Origin: Streptomyces sp. TRM49041
GTDB lineage: Bacteria; Actinomycetota; Actinomycetes; Streptomycetales; Streptomycetaceae
Assembly (NCBI RefSeq): GCF_008271805.1
Contig: NZ_VSRY01000094.1
Coordinates: 1 to 64,000, forward strand
Length of the DNA stretch: 64,000 nucleotides
Direction of reading: 5' to 3'
The notes under the pieces were generated by a model. The model saw nothing but the letters and a program-made list of their open reading frames with translations. It was not told the origin of the DNA and did no database searches. This document shows, one piece after another, positions 41,206-49,340 of this stretch. Made by a program: the position numbers and the translations under genes. Numbering within the stretch: position 1 is the stretch's first letter; the number at the start of each line of letters is the position of its first letter.

Positions 41206-42258
41206 CTGGACGGCTCGGGTGTCGAGTGGGTCAGGGGCGGGCTGGGCAGGCAGGGGAACGAGTGGGCCCGGGGTGGTAGGGGGACGGCGCCAGGGGGCCC
41301 GGACAGCGCGGGTGAGGCGGACGAGGAGGTCGTCCGGCAAGAAGACGGCGTCGGCGATGATCATGGCGCCGGAGAAGACGGGCAGCCCCAGCAGGACGGC
41401 GATCCCGAGGTGCATGCCGAGCAGGAGAGCCAGGGTGACGTACTTGAGCCTGCTGAACAGGGCGAACGGGAAGGCCACCTGAACCAGCACGGTCACGTAG
41501 CCGGTGATCGCGAGGAGAAGAGCGTGACCGTCGGCCAGTTGGGAGAGCGCGGGCCAGGGCCGGAACAGGTCGAGGTGCAGGACATAGTGCAGCGCGGTGC
41601 CGTCGCGCCAGAGGCTGCCCTGCACCTTGTAGAGGCCGGCGGATCCGTAGAGAACGCAGACTTGGGCCGCGATGACGAACATGCCGCAGTTGTGAACGAG
41701 CGTGGCCAGTCGGCTGCGGACCAGTCCGGCCTGCTGCTGCCATCGGGGCGTCGGCCCAGCCCCGGTCGCCGCGCAACGCAGCCGTGCCCGACGGGCGTCG
41801 AGGGACCAGCGGCGGCCGCACGCCGTGAGGGTGAGATAGAGGGCCATCAGCACGATGAGGTTGTCCCCGCCGTCCGTCATGAAGACGGCGCGGCCGTGGA
41901 ACGAGGTCACCATGACGGCGAACAGCACGGACACCGCCCTGGTGTGCCATCCCAGCGCGAACAGTGCGGACACCACGAGAGTCAGCGCGTAGCAGGCTTC
42001 GAACCAGGTGCCACTGTCCGAAAGAGTGAGAAGGCTGAACCCTCCCATCTGGCCCAGGAGTTCGCGCGCAAGATCCGGGGTCCATGGTGAGCCGGGGCCC
42101 CAGATCTCGTCCCGGTGCGGGAACTCGCGCAGCAGGAAGCCGAGATACAGCAACCCGTAGCCGATCCGCAGAACGGCTGCCGCGTGGAGCGAGACGGCAC
42201 ACTCGGTGAGGAAGGTGAACACCCTGGTGACGGGGTCAGGAGCCTGGTCAGCGGTCAT
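41194..42258 (-). CDS. HTTM-domain (gamma-carboxylase-like) membrane protein
   Basis: The 354-residue protein has the HTTM pattern: L-R-I-G-Y-G-L-L-Y-L-G-F-L-L-R-E-F-P-H-R at the start, G-W-H-T-R-A-V-S-V-L-F, F-M-T-D-G-G-D-N-L-I-V-L-M-A-L-Y, and Y-G-S-A-G-L-Y-K-V-Q-G-S-L-W-R-D-G-T-A-L-H-Y. About eight TM segments are visible. The domain is shared with vitamin-K-dependent carboxylase but the bacterial function is unknown. The ATG at 42258 follows AGGTGG and lies inside the end of the DUF5819 gene, so the two are coupled and likely form a membrane complex. Confidence 0.9.
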   Translation of the reverse strand: MTADQAPDPVTRVFTFLTECAVSLHAAAVLRIGYGLLYLGFLLREFPHRDEIWGPGSPWTPDLARELLGQMGGFSLLTLSDSGTWFEACYALTLVVSALFALGWHTRAVSVLFAVMVTSFHGRAVFMTDGGDNLIVLMALYLTLTACGRRWSLDARRARLRCAATGAGPTPRWQQQAGLVRSRLATLVHNCGMFVIAAQVCVLYGSAGLYKVQGSLWRDGTALHYVLHLDLFRPWPALSQLADGHALLLAITGYVTVLVQVAFPFALFSRLKYVTLALLLGMHLGIAVLLGLPVFSGAMIIADAVFLPDDLLVRLTRAVRAPWRRPPTTPGPLVPLPAQPAPDPLDTRAVQKKS

Positions 42259-42961
42259 GGGAATCCACCTGCCACCACGGGAGATACCTGGCGCTGGACA
42301 GCGCACCGCCAGAGGACACGTTGGTCGGCGCTGACGACCCCGGAGGTGCGATCGGCGTCCTGACCACGCGCAACTGGACTGCTTCGAAGCGGGGTTGGGT
42401 GCCGGCGACGGCGAGGCGCTCGGCGGCGATGTTCGCCAGGTACTCCTGGAGCATCCGCCCCCGTTCCGACGTGGACTGCTGGTCGTAGACGGCCCACGCC
42501 CGGCGCAGCATGTTCTGTGCCGTGTGGCTGGGGAAGGGCGTGTGCCGAACCGCGGCGGCGTCGACCGCTGTCAGGTCGAGCCACTCACCGACCTGCCGCG
42601 ATCCGTCGGGAGCCACCGCCGCCGACCGGGCCGAGATCCGCCAGCGCACCGACTCCGGGTTCGGGGCGAAAAGCTGCCAGTTCTGCTCGAAGTAGGGGTA
42701 GATCCAGGCGTCGATCTGCTTTCCGTACCGCTGCGAGACTGTGTTGGACGGTGCGACGTACAAGAACACCAGGCAGACATGGGTGAGGGCCGCCAGGACA
42801 CAGAGGACGGTCGCGAAGGCCACAGTCAACTCGGCCGGCAGCGACAGGGACGGAGGTGACGCTCCTCCGCCGCTCACCGGCTCCGTCTCTGGCGGGGGCG
42901 CGATGACGAGGATTCCCGGCGGCTTTTCGTTTTCCGAGCATTCGTGGTCGGCGTTGCTCAT
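42248..42961 (-). CDS. DUF5819-type membrane protein
   Basis: The 237-residue product has a charged N-terminus, one TM helix (L-T-V-A-F-A-T-V-L-C-V-L-A-A-L-T-H-V-C-L-V-F-L-Y-V-A), then an outside domain with P-Y-F-E-Q-N-W-Q-L-F-A-P-N-P, the pattern I associate with DUF5819. It occurs repeatedly next to HTTM proteins, as here. ATG 42961 follows GAAGAGGAAACG. The gene lies 127 bases downstream of the DUF3494 pseudogene on the same strand and may once have been co-transcribed with it. Function unknown. Confidence 0.82.
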   Translation of the reverse strand: MSNADHECSENEKPPGILVIAPPPETEPVSGGGASPPSLSLPAELTVAFATVLCVLAALTHVCLVFLYVAPSNTVSQRYGKQIDAWIYPYFEQNWQLFAPNPESVRWRISARSAAVAPDGSRQVGEWLDLTAVDAAAVRHTPFPSHTAQNMLRRAWAVYDQQSTSERGRMLQEYLANIAAERLAVAGTQPRFEAVQLRVVRTPIAPPGSSAPTNVSSGGALSSARYLPWWQVDSHDR

Positions 42962-43088
42962 CGTTTCCTCTTCACCAGCCCGCACCCTCACAGTTCCGCC
43001 CGTCGTTCGGTGCTGTCGCGCTTGCTCACCGCTGTGTCCCCGCGTGGCTTCACCCACACGGGGACATCAGCACAGGTTTGTCGTGCGG

Positions 43089-44284
43089 TCAGGCGGACGC
43101 GGTACGTGCGCGTCGGCGGACGACGAAGACGGCGGCGCCGGTCAACGACAGCCCGATGAGAACGGCACCGACAGTGATCTCGGTGGCGTTCGGTCCCTGC
43201 GCGTAGCCGCCGAGCCCGGCGGCTACGCCGCCGACCGGGCGGTGGTGACCGCCGTGGTGATCGCCGCCACCGGTCGTGCCGCCGGTGTCGCCACCTGTGG
43301 TTCCGCCGGTTGTGCCACCGGTGGTTCCGCCCGTGGTTCCGCCCGTGTCGCCGCCGGTCGTGCCGCCGGTCGTGCCCCCGGTGTCGCCACCTGTGGTTCC
43401 GCCGGTTGTGCCACCGGTGGTTCCGCCCGTGGTTCCACCTGTCGTGCCGCCGGTGTCGCCACCTGTGGTTCCGCCGGTGGTTCCGCCCGTGGTTCCACCT
43501 GTCGTGCCGCCGGTGTCGCCACCTGTGGTTCCGCCCGTGGTTCCACCTGTCGAGCAGGGCCTCCGCGTGATGGTGTTGGTGTCCAGCGTGACCGACCCGT
43601 TCCGCGCCAGCGCCCGGCCGTCGATGGTCGCCCCGGTGGTGGCCGAGATCGACGTCAGCGCCAGGATGTTGCCCACGAACGTGGAGTTGGTCCCCAGCGT
43701 GGCGGAGCTGCCGATCTGCCAGAAGACGTTGCACGGCTGGGCACCGTTGACCAGGAGCACCTCGCTGGCGGAAGCCGTCGTCAGCGTCGACCCGACCTGG
43801 AAGATCCAGACGGCGTTGGGGTCGCCGTGGGCGTCGAGCGTGACAGTGCCGATGAGCCCGATCGACGACTCGCGGTGTAGACGCCCGGATCCAGCGTCTG
43901 GCCGCCAAGGTCTCCCGAGATGCTGGCGTCCGACGCCTGGACGGCCGCGTTGTTGTACGCCGTGGTCAGGTCGGTCTGCGCATTCTGCGCTTCGGCGTCG
44001 GCCGAGTGGATTACGCCGTTCACCGTGCCCGGAGGAAAGCCGGTCACCGAGGTCCCCGGGCTCACCCCGACATTCCCGGTGATGGTGCTGGGACCGGTGT
44101 TCGTGACGGACTGGCCGCCCAGAACGGCGAAGCTGTCCGCCTCGCCGAGCGGTACGGCAACGCCGATCGCGTGGGCGGGAATCGGCAGCACCGCCATCCC
44201 CGCGGCGACAGCCAGCATGAGGGTCCTGGTGACCCAGGAGGTGAATCCGCGCCGGTGAGGCGCGGCAGAGACATGCGAATTCAT
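43089..44284 (-). pseudogene. DUF3494 ice-binding-like surface protein, frameshifted
   Basis: From ATG 44284 the frame gives a signal peptide (T-L-M-L-A-V-A-A-G-M-A-V-L-P-I-P-A-H-A) and the DUF3494 opening A-D-S-F-A-V-L-G-G-Q-S-V-T-N-T-G-P-S-T-I-T-G-N-V-G-V-S-P-G, through L-D-P-G-V-Y-T-A. Near 43,870 one base is missing; the next frame continues S-S-I-G-L-I-G-T-V-T-L-D-A and A-V-W-I-F-Q-V-G-S-T-L-T-T. After the DUF3494 domain come a long Thr-Gly-Gly repeat and a C-terminal TM helix with an Arg tail (V-F-V-V-R-R-R-A-R-T-A). No LPxTG signal is seen. With the missing base restored it would be about 400 residues, so a sequencing error cannot be excluded. Confidence 0.85.
43270..43551. repeat. Thr/Asp-Thr-Gly-Gly coding repeat, 12-bp period
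   Basis: About 280 bases consist of degenerate 12-bp units that, on the minus strand, code for T-G-G-T or T-G-G-D tetrapeptides, roughly 23 copies. The D-containing unit recurs every three to six units, giving a higher-order pattern. It forms the stalk of the DUF3494 protein between the folded domain and the membrane anchor. Confidence 0.92.
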
Positions 44285-44412
44285 CGAGGCGCCGAGCTCC
44301 TTCAAGAGGGGCCGATGGAGTTGGATGCAATCGACCAGAACGTTTCGACCTCTCATCCTCGGGGCTGTGCAAAGAAAATGAGAGAAGGAGAATTCGTCTC
44401 GACCCAGCCCTC

Positions 44413-44440
44413 TTGAATGGAGATCGCTTTTGAATAAGAT
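44413..44440 (+). promoter_or_regulatory. Candidate promoter in AT-rich leader
   Basis: TTGAAT (44413-44418) and TAAGAT (44435-44440) are separated by 16 bases, a fair housekeeping-type promoter pointing to the sortase gene 330 bases away. It lies in the only clearly AT-rich stretch of the window (about 44,380-44,460). The 483-base gap 44,285-44,767 otherwise holds nothing convincing, although the sortase frame stays open from 44,486. Confidence 0.4.
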
Positions 44441-44767
44441 ATGAAAAATCTCGCTCCCTGCCCTCATTGAGGCGGGCGCATACGAGTGATTCCGAGTAGG
44501 GCTGCCGGCCCCACCCGCGATGATGGTGACACCCCATCAGAAGGTCCCGCCGACCCCGACACCGGGATGGGCGAGCCAATGCGCACAATCACTCGTTCGG
44601 GCCGGTGGCGGTTGACGTCAGGACAGAGAGTCCGATGGCACTATGCACGAATCTCTGACAACCGGTCCCCGCACCGACAGTCCGAATTCGCCGTGGACCC
44701 CGCACTGTCCGCGGTCCCCCTTCGGACACCACGGCGAGCACAGCCGGAGCCAGAAGAGGAGACGACA

Positions 44768-45160
44768 GTGCACGGATTCTGGAAGCCGGGGCCGGAAGCC
44801 ATCGGCGCCGTCCTGGTCCTGGCCATCGGTGTGTGGCTCGTACATGACGGCAGCCGAACGAGACTCCCACCGCTACCGACAGCTGCGGAACAGGTCACAA
44901 AGCCGCCCGCGATCCCCGGCACGGGCGCTTCGCCCCCGATCCGGATCCGTATCCGCGCCATCGGGGTCGAGGCGCGCGTCACCCCCATCGCGCTGGACGC
45001 CGAAGGCCACCTCGATCCGCCCCCGCCGGACGACGACAACCTGGTCGGCTGGTACCAGGGCGGCGTTGCGCCGGGCCAGAACGCCAACGCTGTGATGGCT
45101 GGACACGTGGACAGCAAGCGAGGGCCTTCCGTCTTCTACAACCTGGGTCGCCTGCGCCCG
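44768..45160 (+). pseudogene. Class F sortase, cut by an ISAs1-type element
   Basis: The frame gives an N-terminal TM helix (I-G-A-V-L-V-L-A-I-G-V-W-L-V), a Pro-rich linker, and the first half of a class F sortase: I-R-I-R-I-R-A-I-G-V-E-A-R-V-T-P-I-A-L, then L-V-G-W-Y-Q-G-G-V-A-P-G-Q-N-A-N-A-V-M-A-G-H-V-D-S, which holds the active-site His. It stops at L-R-P at 45,160, where the IS terminal repeat begins, so the catalytic Cys and Arg are lost. I chose the GTG at 44768 because GAGGAG stands six bases before it. The remaining half was not found elsewhere in the window. Confidence 0.85.
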
Positions 45161-45645
45161 CAGGGCTTGATCAAGTTCCGTATGTGTCTGAGTTGTGGGT
45201 GATGCCCAGGATGGCGAGTGCTCGTTCTGGTTCGTCGCGGATTGTTCGGGTGGTCTTGGCGATATTGTCGGCGCCGAGGGCCTTCAAGGTGCCTGGCCAG
45301 GTTGCGGAGGGTGGCCATGGCGCGGGGTGCGATGCCAGTGTGGACGGTGGAGGCGTCCTCGGCGAAGGTGACATCTCGGATGTGGTGGCTGGAGTTTTCC
45401 ACTCCCCAGTACCCTCGGATCGCGGTGGCCAGGTCGGCCGGGCCGGCCTGGTGGGTGTCAAGGCTGGTGACGGCGTAGACGCTTTCGCGGCTCTCGCGCC
45501 GCCAGCCGATTTCCTTGCGGCGGCGGTAGACACGGATGGCCAGGGCCGCGTGGAGGAAGGCAATGCCGCCGAGTTCGTCGGCGATGGCGCAGGTCTTGAT
45601 CGAGCGCGACTCGCGGCGGCCCGAACCCGGCCGGACCGGCCCTGC
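45161..45645 (-). mobile_element. ISAs1-family remnant, 3' part only
   Basis: It begins with the terminal repeat CAGGGCTTGATCAAGTT (45161-45177), the exact inverse of the outer end of the complete copy at 47761-47777. The following minus-strand DNA is clearly homologous to the last 150 codons of that copy's transposase (M-E-N-S-S-H-H-I-R-D-V-T-F-A-E-D-A-S-T-V-H-T), with small differences and frame breaks, and similarity stops near 45,645. It is thus a related but separate, older element that inserted into the sortase gene and later lost its 5' part. Confidence 0.85.
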
Positions 45646-45693
45646 TCAACTCCCCTGCATCCTGGGGCTCTTTCACATCAAGTATCGCAGCCG

Positions 45694-45921
45694 TCACCAG
45701 ATCCCGATGAACAAGGTGATTGCAGCGATCACCCAAAAAGAGCCGCCTACACGAAAAAGGACTACCCAGGCAGGGGTGGCCGCCTTCCCCTGACTCTTGA
45801 AGTAGGCGTGATTAATAAGCCCCCTGTGGTTAGTCAGGACCAGAAGGCCAATTATCAGCATGAAGGGGGCAAAGCCCAGCCTGACAATGATGTCGTCACT
45901 GAATTTCGCTCCAAGGTTCAT
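45694..45921 (-). CDS. Small two-TM membrane protein
   Basis: The 75-residue product reads F-A-P-F-M-L-I-I-G-L-L-V-L-T-N-H-R-G-L-I-N for TM1 and F-R-V-G-G-S-F-W-V-I-A-A-I-T-L-F-I for TM2, a form I have seen among short Streptomyces membrane proteins of unknown function. The ATG at 45921 has GGGTGA just upstream; an in-frame ATG at 46035 would run through the terminator hairpin. Codon use is less GC-biased than in its surroundings, like the rest of the DNA between the two IS copies. Confidence 0.65.
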   Translation of the reverse strand: MNLGAKFSDDIIVRLGFAPFMLIIGLLVLTNHRGLINHAYFKSQGKAATPAWVVLFRVGGSFWVIAAITLFIGIW

Positions 45922-45953
45922 TTTCACCCATTTGTGAGGTCGTAAAATCGACA

Positions 45954-45990
45954 GGCGGCCTGCCGCACCCGCAGGATGCGGCAGGCCGCC
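45954..45990 (-). terminator. 14-bp perfect hairpin terminator
   Basis: GGCGGCCTGCCGCA (45954-45967) pairs perfectly with TGCGGCAGGCCGCC (45977-45990), loop of nine. It begins 20 bases past the stop of the minus-strand pseudogene ending at 46010 and would terminate that transcript before the small membrane protein gene. Confidence 0.8.
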
Positions 45991-46009
45991 CAGGATCATG
46001 GTTGAGGCG

Positions 46010-46400
46010 TCAGCTGCACAAGCCGCCGATGGCATCCTTGATCATACTGCTGGCATCGGTGAAATTGTATCCGATGGAGACTTCAAGCTCTGCACCGTAT
46101 TCAACCCCTCCATTAGCCGATCAAACTTGCTTGCCCTTGGAATTTTCCGCGTCAATCCCGAACTCAATGCCCACGTTCACGCCGTCACCCCAGGCTGCGC
46201 TCGCCCCGAAGTCGATTCCGTGGCCGTGAAGCTGCGAAGGGTCATCGGCGTTACTGTACTGGCCAGCAGGTTGACTTCGGCGCTGCCGCCAACGGTGGAG
46301 AAGTCGACGCCAACCGACTCAGTCCGGTCAAGGACGAATTCCCCGCTCGGCAACTGCGCGACAGTCAGGCTGGTTGAGGCATTCCCTCCAACCACGAACC
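46010..46400 (-). pseudogene. Unknown gene, C-terminal part, broken by IS insertion, shift and stop
   Basis: Minus-strand frames give F-V-V-G-G-N-A-S-T-S-L-T-V-A-Q-L-P-S-G-E-F-V-L, then (after a shift near 46,260) D-F-G-A-S-A-A-W-G-D-G-V-N-V-G-I-E-F-G-I-D-A-E-N-S-K-G-K-Q-V, an in-frame TGA, and G-V-E-Y-G-A-E-L-E-V-S-I-G-Y-N-F-T-D-A-S-S-M-I-K-D-A-I-G-G-L-C-S. Glycine-rich strands of this kind suggest a beta-rich, perhaps secreted, domain. The complete IS copy cuts it at 46,401. I do not recognise the family. Confidence 0.6.
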
Positions 46401-46467
46401 CAGGGCCGTTGTAAGTTCCGGGGTCGTGCGGGTGGTCGGGTGGTGACCGGTTGGGGTGCACAGCAGA

Positions 46468-46533
46468 GCAGGCACGGGCTTCGTGATCATTGTGGTGTCT
46501 AAGCCCGATGATCACGAGGTGGCCCGTGCCTGC
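46468..46533 (+). promoter_or_regulatory. Long hairpin covering the transposase start
   Basis: GCAGGCACGGGC (46468-46479) plus TCGTGATCAT (46481-46490) can pair with ATGATCACGA (46508-46517) plus GCCCGTGCCTGC (46522-46533). The right arm holds the GAGGTGG ribosome site and the GTG start at 46526, so RNA read in from outside would hide the start and limit transposition. Confidence 0.6.
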
Positions 46534-47767
46534 TGCTGCATCTTCTCCCATCCCTGCCGTGCTGGTGAAGCTGGGGCCGCTGGACGCCGGCCGGGTCGCA
46601 GACCTGCGCCCCTACTTCGACTCGGTGCCCGACCCGCGCTCGCCGCGGGGCCGGTGGTACTCGCTGACAGCGATCCTGCTGGTCTGTGCCTGCGCGGCCG
46701 TCTCGGGAGCGAAGAGCATCGACGAGCTCGCGGAATGGGGCGAACGTGCCTCGAAGACACTGCTGGCGGTCATCGGCGTCCGTCGCCATCTGCTCACCTG
46801 GCGGCGGGCTCCGTCATCGGCCACGATCGGGCGTGTACTGGGGGCTGTTGACGGTGATTCCCTGGACCGGGCGGTGGGCGCCTACCTGGCCGACCGGCAC
46901 CGCGCGGCCACCGAGCCCGCCGTGACGCCGCGGGTCTCCGCACCCGGGCCACGGCGCGTCATCGCAGTCGACGGCAAAGCGCTCAAGGGATCAGCCCGTT
47001 TCACCTCGGCGCGTCGGCACCTGCTCTCGGCGGTCACCCACGGCTGCGTCGTGACCCTTGCCCAGGCCGAGGTCGGAGCGAAGACGAACGAGACCACGCA
47101 CTTCCGGCCGCTGCTGGCACCGCTGGATCTGGTCGGCACCGTGGTCACCTTCGACGCGCTGCACTCGGTCAAGGCGAACATCTCCTGGCTGGTCGAGACC
47201 AAGAAAGCCCACTACATCGCCGTGATCAAGACCAACCAGCCGACCGCCCACAGCCAGCTCGCGGCCCTGCCGTGGCGGGACATCCCCGTCCAGCACACCG
47301 CCTCCGGGGCCGGGCACGGCAGGCGGGAGTCCCGCTCGATCAAGACCTGCGGGATCGCTGAGGAACTCGGCGGAATCGCCTTTCCCTACGCCCGCCTGGC
47401 CATCCGCGTCCACCGCCGCCGTCGCCAGACCAGCAAGCGCGAGACCCGCGAGAGCGTCTACGCCGTCACCAGCCTCGACGCCCACCAGGTCGGCCCGGCC
47501 GATCTGGCCGCCGCGATCCGTGGGCACTGGGGAGTGGAGAACTCGTCGCACCACATCAGGGACGTCACCTTCGCCGAAGACGCCTCCACCGTCCACACCA
47601 GGACCGCACCTCGCGCCATGGCGACCTTCCGCAACCTCGCCATCGGCGCGCTGAAAACCCTCGGAGCCGGCAACATCGCCAAGGCCACCCGAGCCATCCG
47701 CGACGAACCCGAACGAGCACTCCCCATCCTGGGCATCACCCACAACCCGGACCTCTACGAAACTTGA
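46526..47767 (+). CDS. ISAs1-family transposase
   Basis: The 413-residue product, with start GTG 46526, is complete. It opens with L-R-P-Y-F-D-S-V-P-D-P-R-S-P-R-G-R-W-Y-S-L-T-A-I-L-L, the H_repeat-associated N-terminal domain of ISAs1. The DDE residues appear in V-I-A-V-D-G-K-A-L-K-G, V-V-T-F-D-A-L-H-S-V-K and H-W-G-V-E-N-S-S-H-H-I-R-D-V-T-F. It should cut and join the element's ends. GAGGTGG precedes the start; in-frame upstream codons at 46490 and 46508 are possible starts. Its last codons lie inside the right terminal repeat. Nothing looks inactivating. Confidence 0.9.
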   Translation: MPAAASSPIPAVLVKLGPLDAGRVADLRPYFDSVPDPRSPRGRWYSLTAILLVCACAAVSGAKSIDELAEWGERASKTLLAVIGVRRHLLTWRRAPSSATIGRVLGAVDGDSLDRAVGAYLADRHRAATEPAVTPRVSAPGPRRVIAVDGKALKGSARFTSARRHLLSAVTHGCVVTLAQAEVGAKTNETTHFRPLLAPLDLVGTVVTFDALHSVKANISWLVETKKAHYIAVIKTNQPTAHSQLAALPWRDIPVQHTASGAGHGRRESRSIKTCGIAEELGGIAFPYARLAIRVHRRRRQTSKRETRESVYAVTSLDAHQVGPADLAAAIRGHWGVENSSHHIRDVTFAEDASTVHTRTAPRAMATFRNLAIGALKTLGAGNIAKATRAIRDEPERALPILGITHNPDLYET

Positions 47768-47777
47768 TCAAGCCCTG

Positions 47778-48159
47778 CCTGCTGGAGGACCTGCAGGACC
47801 TGTTGTACGAGCGCCTTCAGGCCCGTGGCCAGGAGATGGTCTCTGCTCGTGGGGTGTTCGCGGATCTTGCGGCCGCCGCCGAGTTCGCGTGGTTCTTGGC
47901 CACGCCGGACTTCCTGACCGGTGCCGATGCCGTGGTCGTGGAGCGCTTCGCCGTGTTCTCGCGCAGGTACCCGGCCGAGCCCGGCAGGAACCCGGGTCGC
48001 AAGGACCGGGCGGCCTACGATCCTCTGGTGCGGACTGCTTGCCTGCGCATCGCCTCCCAGATCGTGTTCAGCGCCGATCCGTGGAAGGCCGCTATGGACC
48101 TGGTGGACTTCGCAGCCAGGCCGATGCACCCGTCGGTGAAGCCCTTGCACCGGGCATAG
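47778..48159 (+). CDS. Hypothetical protein fragment, 5' end lost to the IS
   Basis: The frame enters from within the IS end (open from 47764) and runs 127 codons with good codon bias: L-E-D-L-Q-D-L-L-Y-E-R-L-Q-A-R-G-Q-E-M-V-S-A-R-G-V-F-A-D-L-A, T-P-D-F-L-T-G-A-D-A-V-V-V-E-R-F, and the end A-A-R-P-M-H-P-S-V-K-P-L-H-R-A. It appears helical with no TM. No start codon of its own is obvious. The family is unknown; it is probably the C-terminal part of a gene cut by the IS. Confidence 0.5.
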
Positions 48160-48281
48160 CTGAAGCGGCCGCCGAGGGATACGACGCCGCGAATGGCGCG
48201 GATTGTCAGTACGGTGCGGGTGCCTGCTCCCTCGACGCGAGAAAACGTCAGCCGTGCCGTTCATGTCTCCGGCTGAGGCTG

Positions 48282-49193
48282 CTACCGCTTCGCTCTGCGG
48301 AACAAGCGATGCAGGAGGGACGGCGGGTCCTCGCCGCGGGGGCCGGGAACGGCTCGGTCGATGGGCCGAGAAGGTGCCGACGGTGCGGGCTGAGGGCTCG
48401 CGGGTGTTGGCCTGGGCAGGGCGATGCCGCGTTCGACGGCGATCCGGGCAGCAATCTCTCCCGGGTCGGTACGGGCGCGGGCAGGCCGCTGGGCGCCGCG
48501 TTCGGCAGCGAGGGTTGCTGCTGCGACTCCGGGGCGCTTCTCCGCGCTGGGCGGTCGTTTGAGGGTGATCCCGGCGTCGGTGAGGATGCTCAGGTCCAGT
48601 GTCCAGGTGGTGGCCGAGCGTACGTCCCACACCGTGAACGCCATGTCGATGTGCTGGCGGGCCTCGGCGCGGCTCATCCCGGTGACCTTGACCAGGTGGG
48701 CGAACGCCTTCGCTTCCAGGCCGCGGACCTGGGCGTATCCGTAGTGGGTGACGGTGTGGCAGTCGGTGCACAGGCAGATCAGTCGTTTCAGGCGCTGGAC
48801 GCGGGCCGCATCGTCGTACACCCACCGCTCGTGAGCTTCCAGCCACCGCTTGGCGTCCCGGTCCTCCGCGGCGCCGCACGCCTCGCACCGCATCCCCGCA
48901 CGGTGGGTGATCATCCGGCGGAGCCGTTCCCAGTCCCGCGGCGTCACGCAGGAGCGGACGTTGGTGAACCAGCAGCTGGAGGGCACCAGGTCGACGAACA
49001 GGCCCTCGCCCAGCGTGCGGTCCTCGCCGGGAAGCAGGTCGGGCACGTCCGGGGCCGCCGCCCACGACTCAAGGGCGGTCATGCCCTTGCGGGGTGCGTA
49101 CCAGCGCTTGGCGGCCGGATCCCACCGGGCCCCGGCCGCCTTGGCTTGGTCCTTCTCCGCGTACGGAACATCCAGCCAGATCCGGTCGACCAC
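48282..49193 (-). CDS. DUF5710 plus HNH-like zinc-finger protein
   Basis: The 303-residue product starts with a DUF5710 module (I-W-L-D-V-P-Y-A-E-K-D-Q-A-K-A-A-G-A-R-W-D-P-A-A-K-R-W-Y-A-P), followed by a Cys/His cluster: M-R-C-E-A-C-G-A at about 130 and L-I-C-L-C-T-D-C-H-T-V-T-H-Y-G at about 170, with H in E-A-H-E-R-W-V between, an HNH-like layout. The C-terminal 100 residues are Pro/Ala/Arg-rich. DUF5710 is found with primases, topoisomerases and mobile DNA. The GTG at 49193 follows GGGAGGGGAG. It probably binds or nicks DNA, but the catalytic pattern is not certain. Confidence 0.75.
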   Translation of the reverse strand: MVDRIWLDVPYAEKDQAKAAGARWDPAAKRWYAPRKGMTALESWAAAPDVPDLLPGEDRTLGEGLFVDLVPSSCWFTNVRSCVTPRDWERLRRMITHRAGMRCEACGAAEDRDAKRWLEAHERWVYDDAARVQRLKRLICLCTDCHTVTHYGYAQVRGLEAKAFAHLVKVTGMSRAEARQHIDMAFTVWDVRSATTWTLDLSILTDAGITLKRPPSAEKRPGVAAATLAAERGAQRPARARTDPGEIAARIAVERGIALPRPTPASPQPAPSAPSRPIDRAVPGPRGEDPPSLLHRLFRRAKR

Positions 49194-49340
49194 CGCGCTC
49201 CCCTCCCGTGTCCGTCGTGGCGATATAAGGGCTACCCCCTCGGCGCAGAGCGACGCTACCGGCCACCTGCGAACCTCGCCGGACGAACAGTGATCTTCCG
49301 GCGCGTAATGTCCGGATTCAATGGCTGGCGGAGAGAGGCG

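Larger units (their letters stand above)
46401..47777 (+). mobile_element. Complete ISAs1-family insertion sequence, 1377 bp
   Basis: The left end CAGGGCCGTTGTAAGTTCCG (46401-46420) and the right end, read inward as CAGGGCTTGATCAAGTTTCG (47777 down to 47758), form imperfect inverted repeats sharing CAGGGC-N6-AAGTT-N-CG. One transposase gene lies between them. Length and structure fit ISAs1. No direct target repeat is seen at the flanks (...ACGAACC and CCTGCTG...), so the original flanks have probably recombined, perhaps with the inverted remnant at 45,161. Confidence 0.85.

Noticed and set aside
43270-43551. Possible CRISPR-like array
   Set aside because: The repeat is a continuous in-frame 12-bp coding repeat with no spacers and no cas genes nearby.
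46391-47787. Target-site duplication around the complete ISAs1 copy
   Set aside because: The 8-10 bases on the two sides do not match.
47755-49065. 436-codon minus-strand frame crossing the IS end and two genes
   Set aside because: It overlaps the IS terminal repeat, a coding fragment and the HNH gene in another frame, and has no family resemblance.
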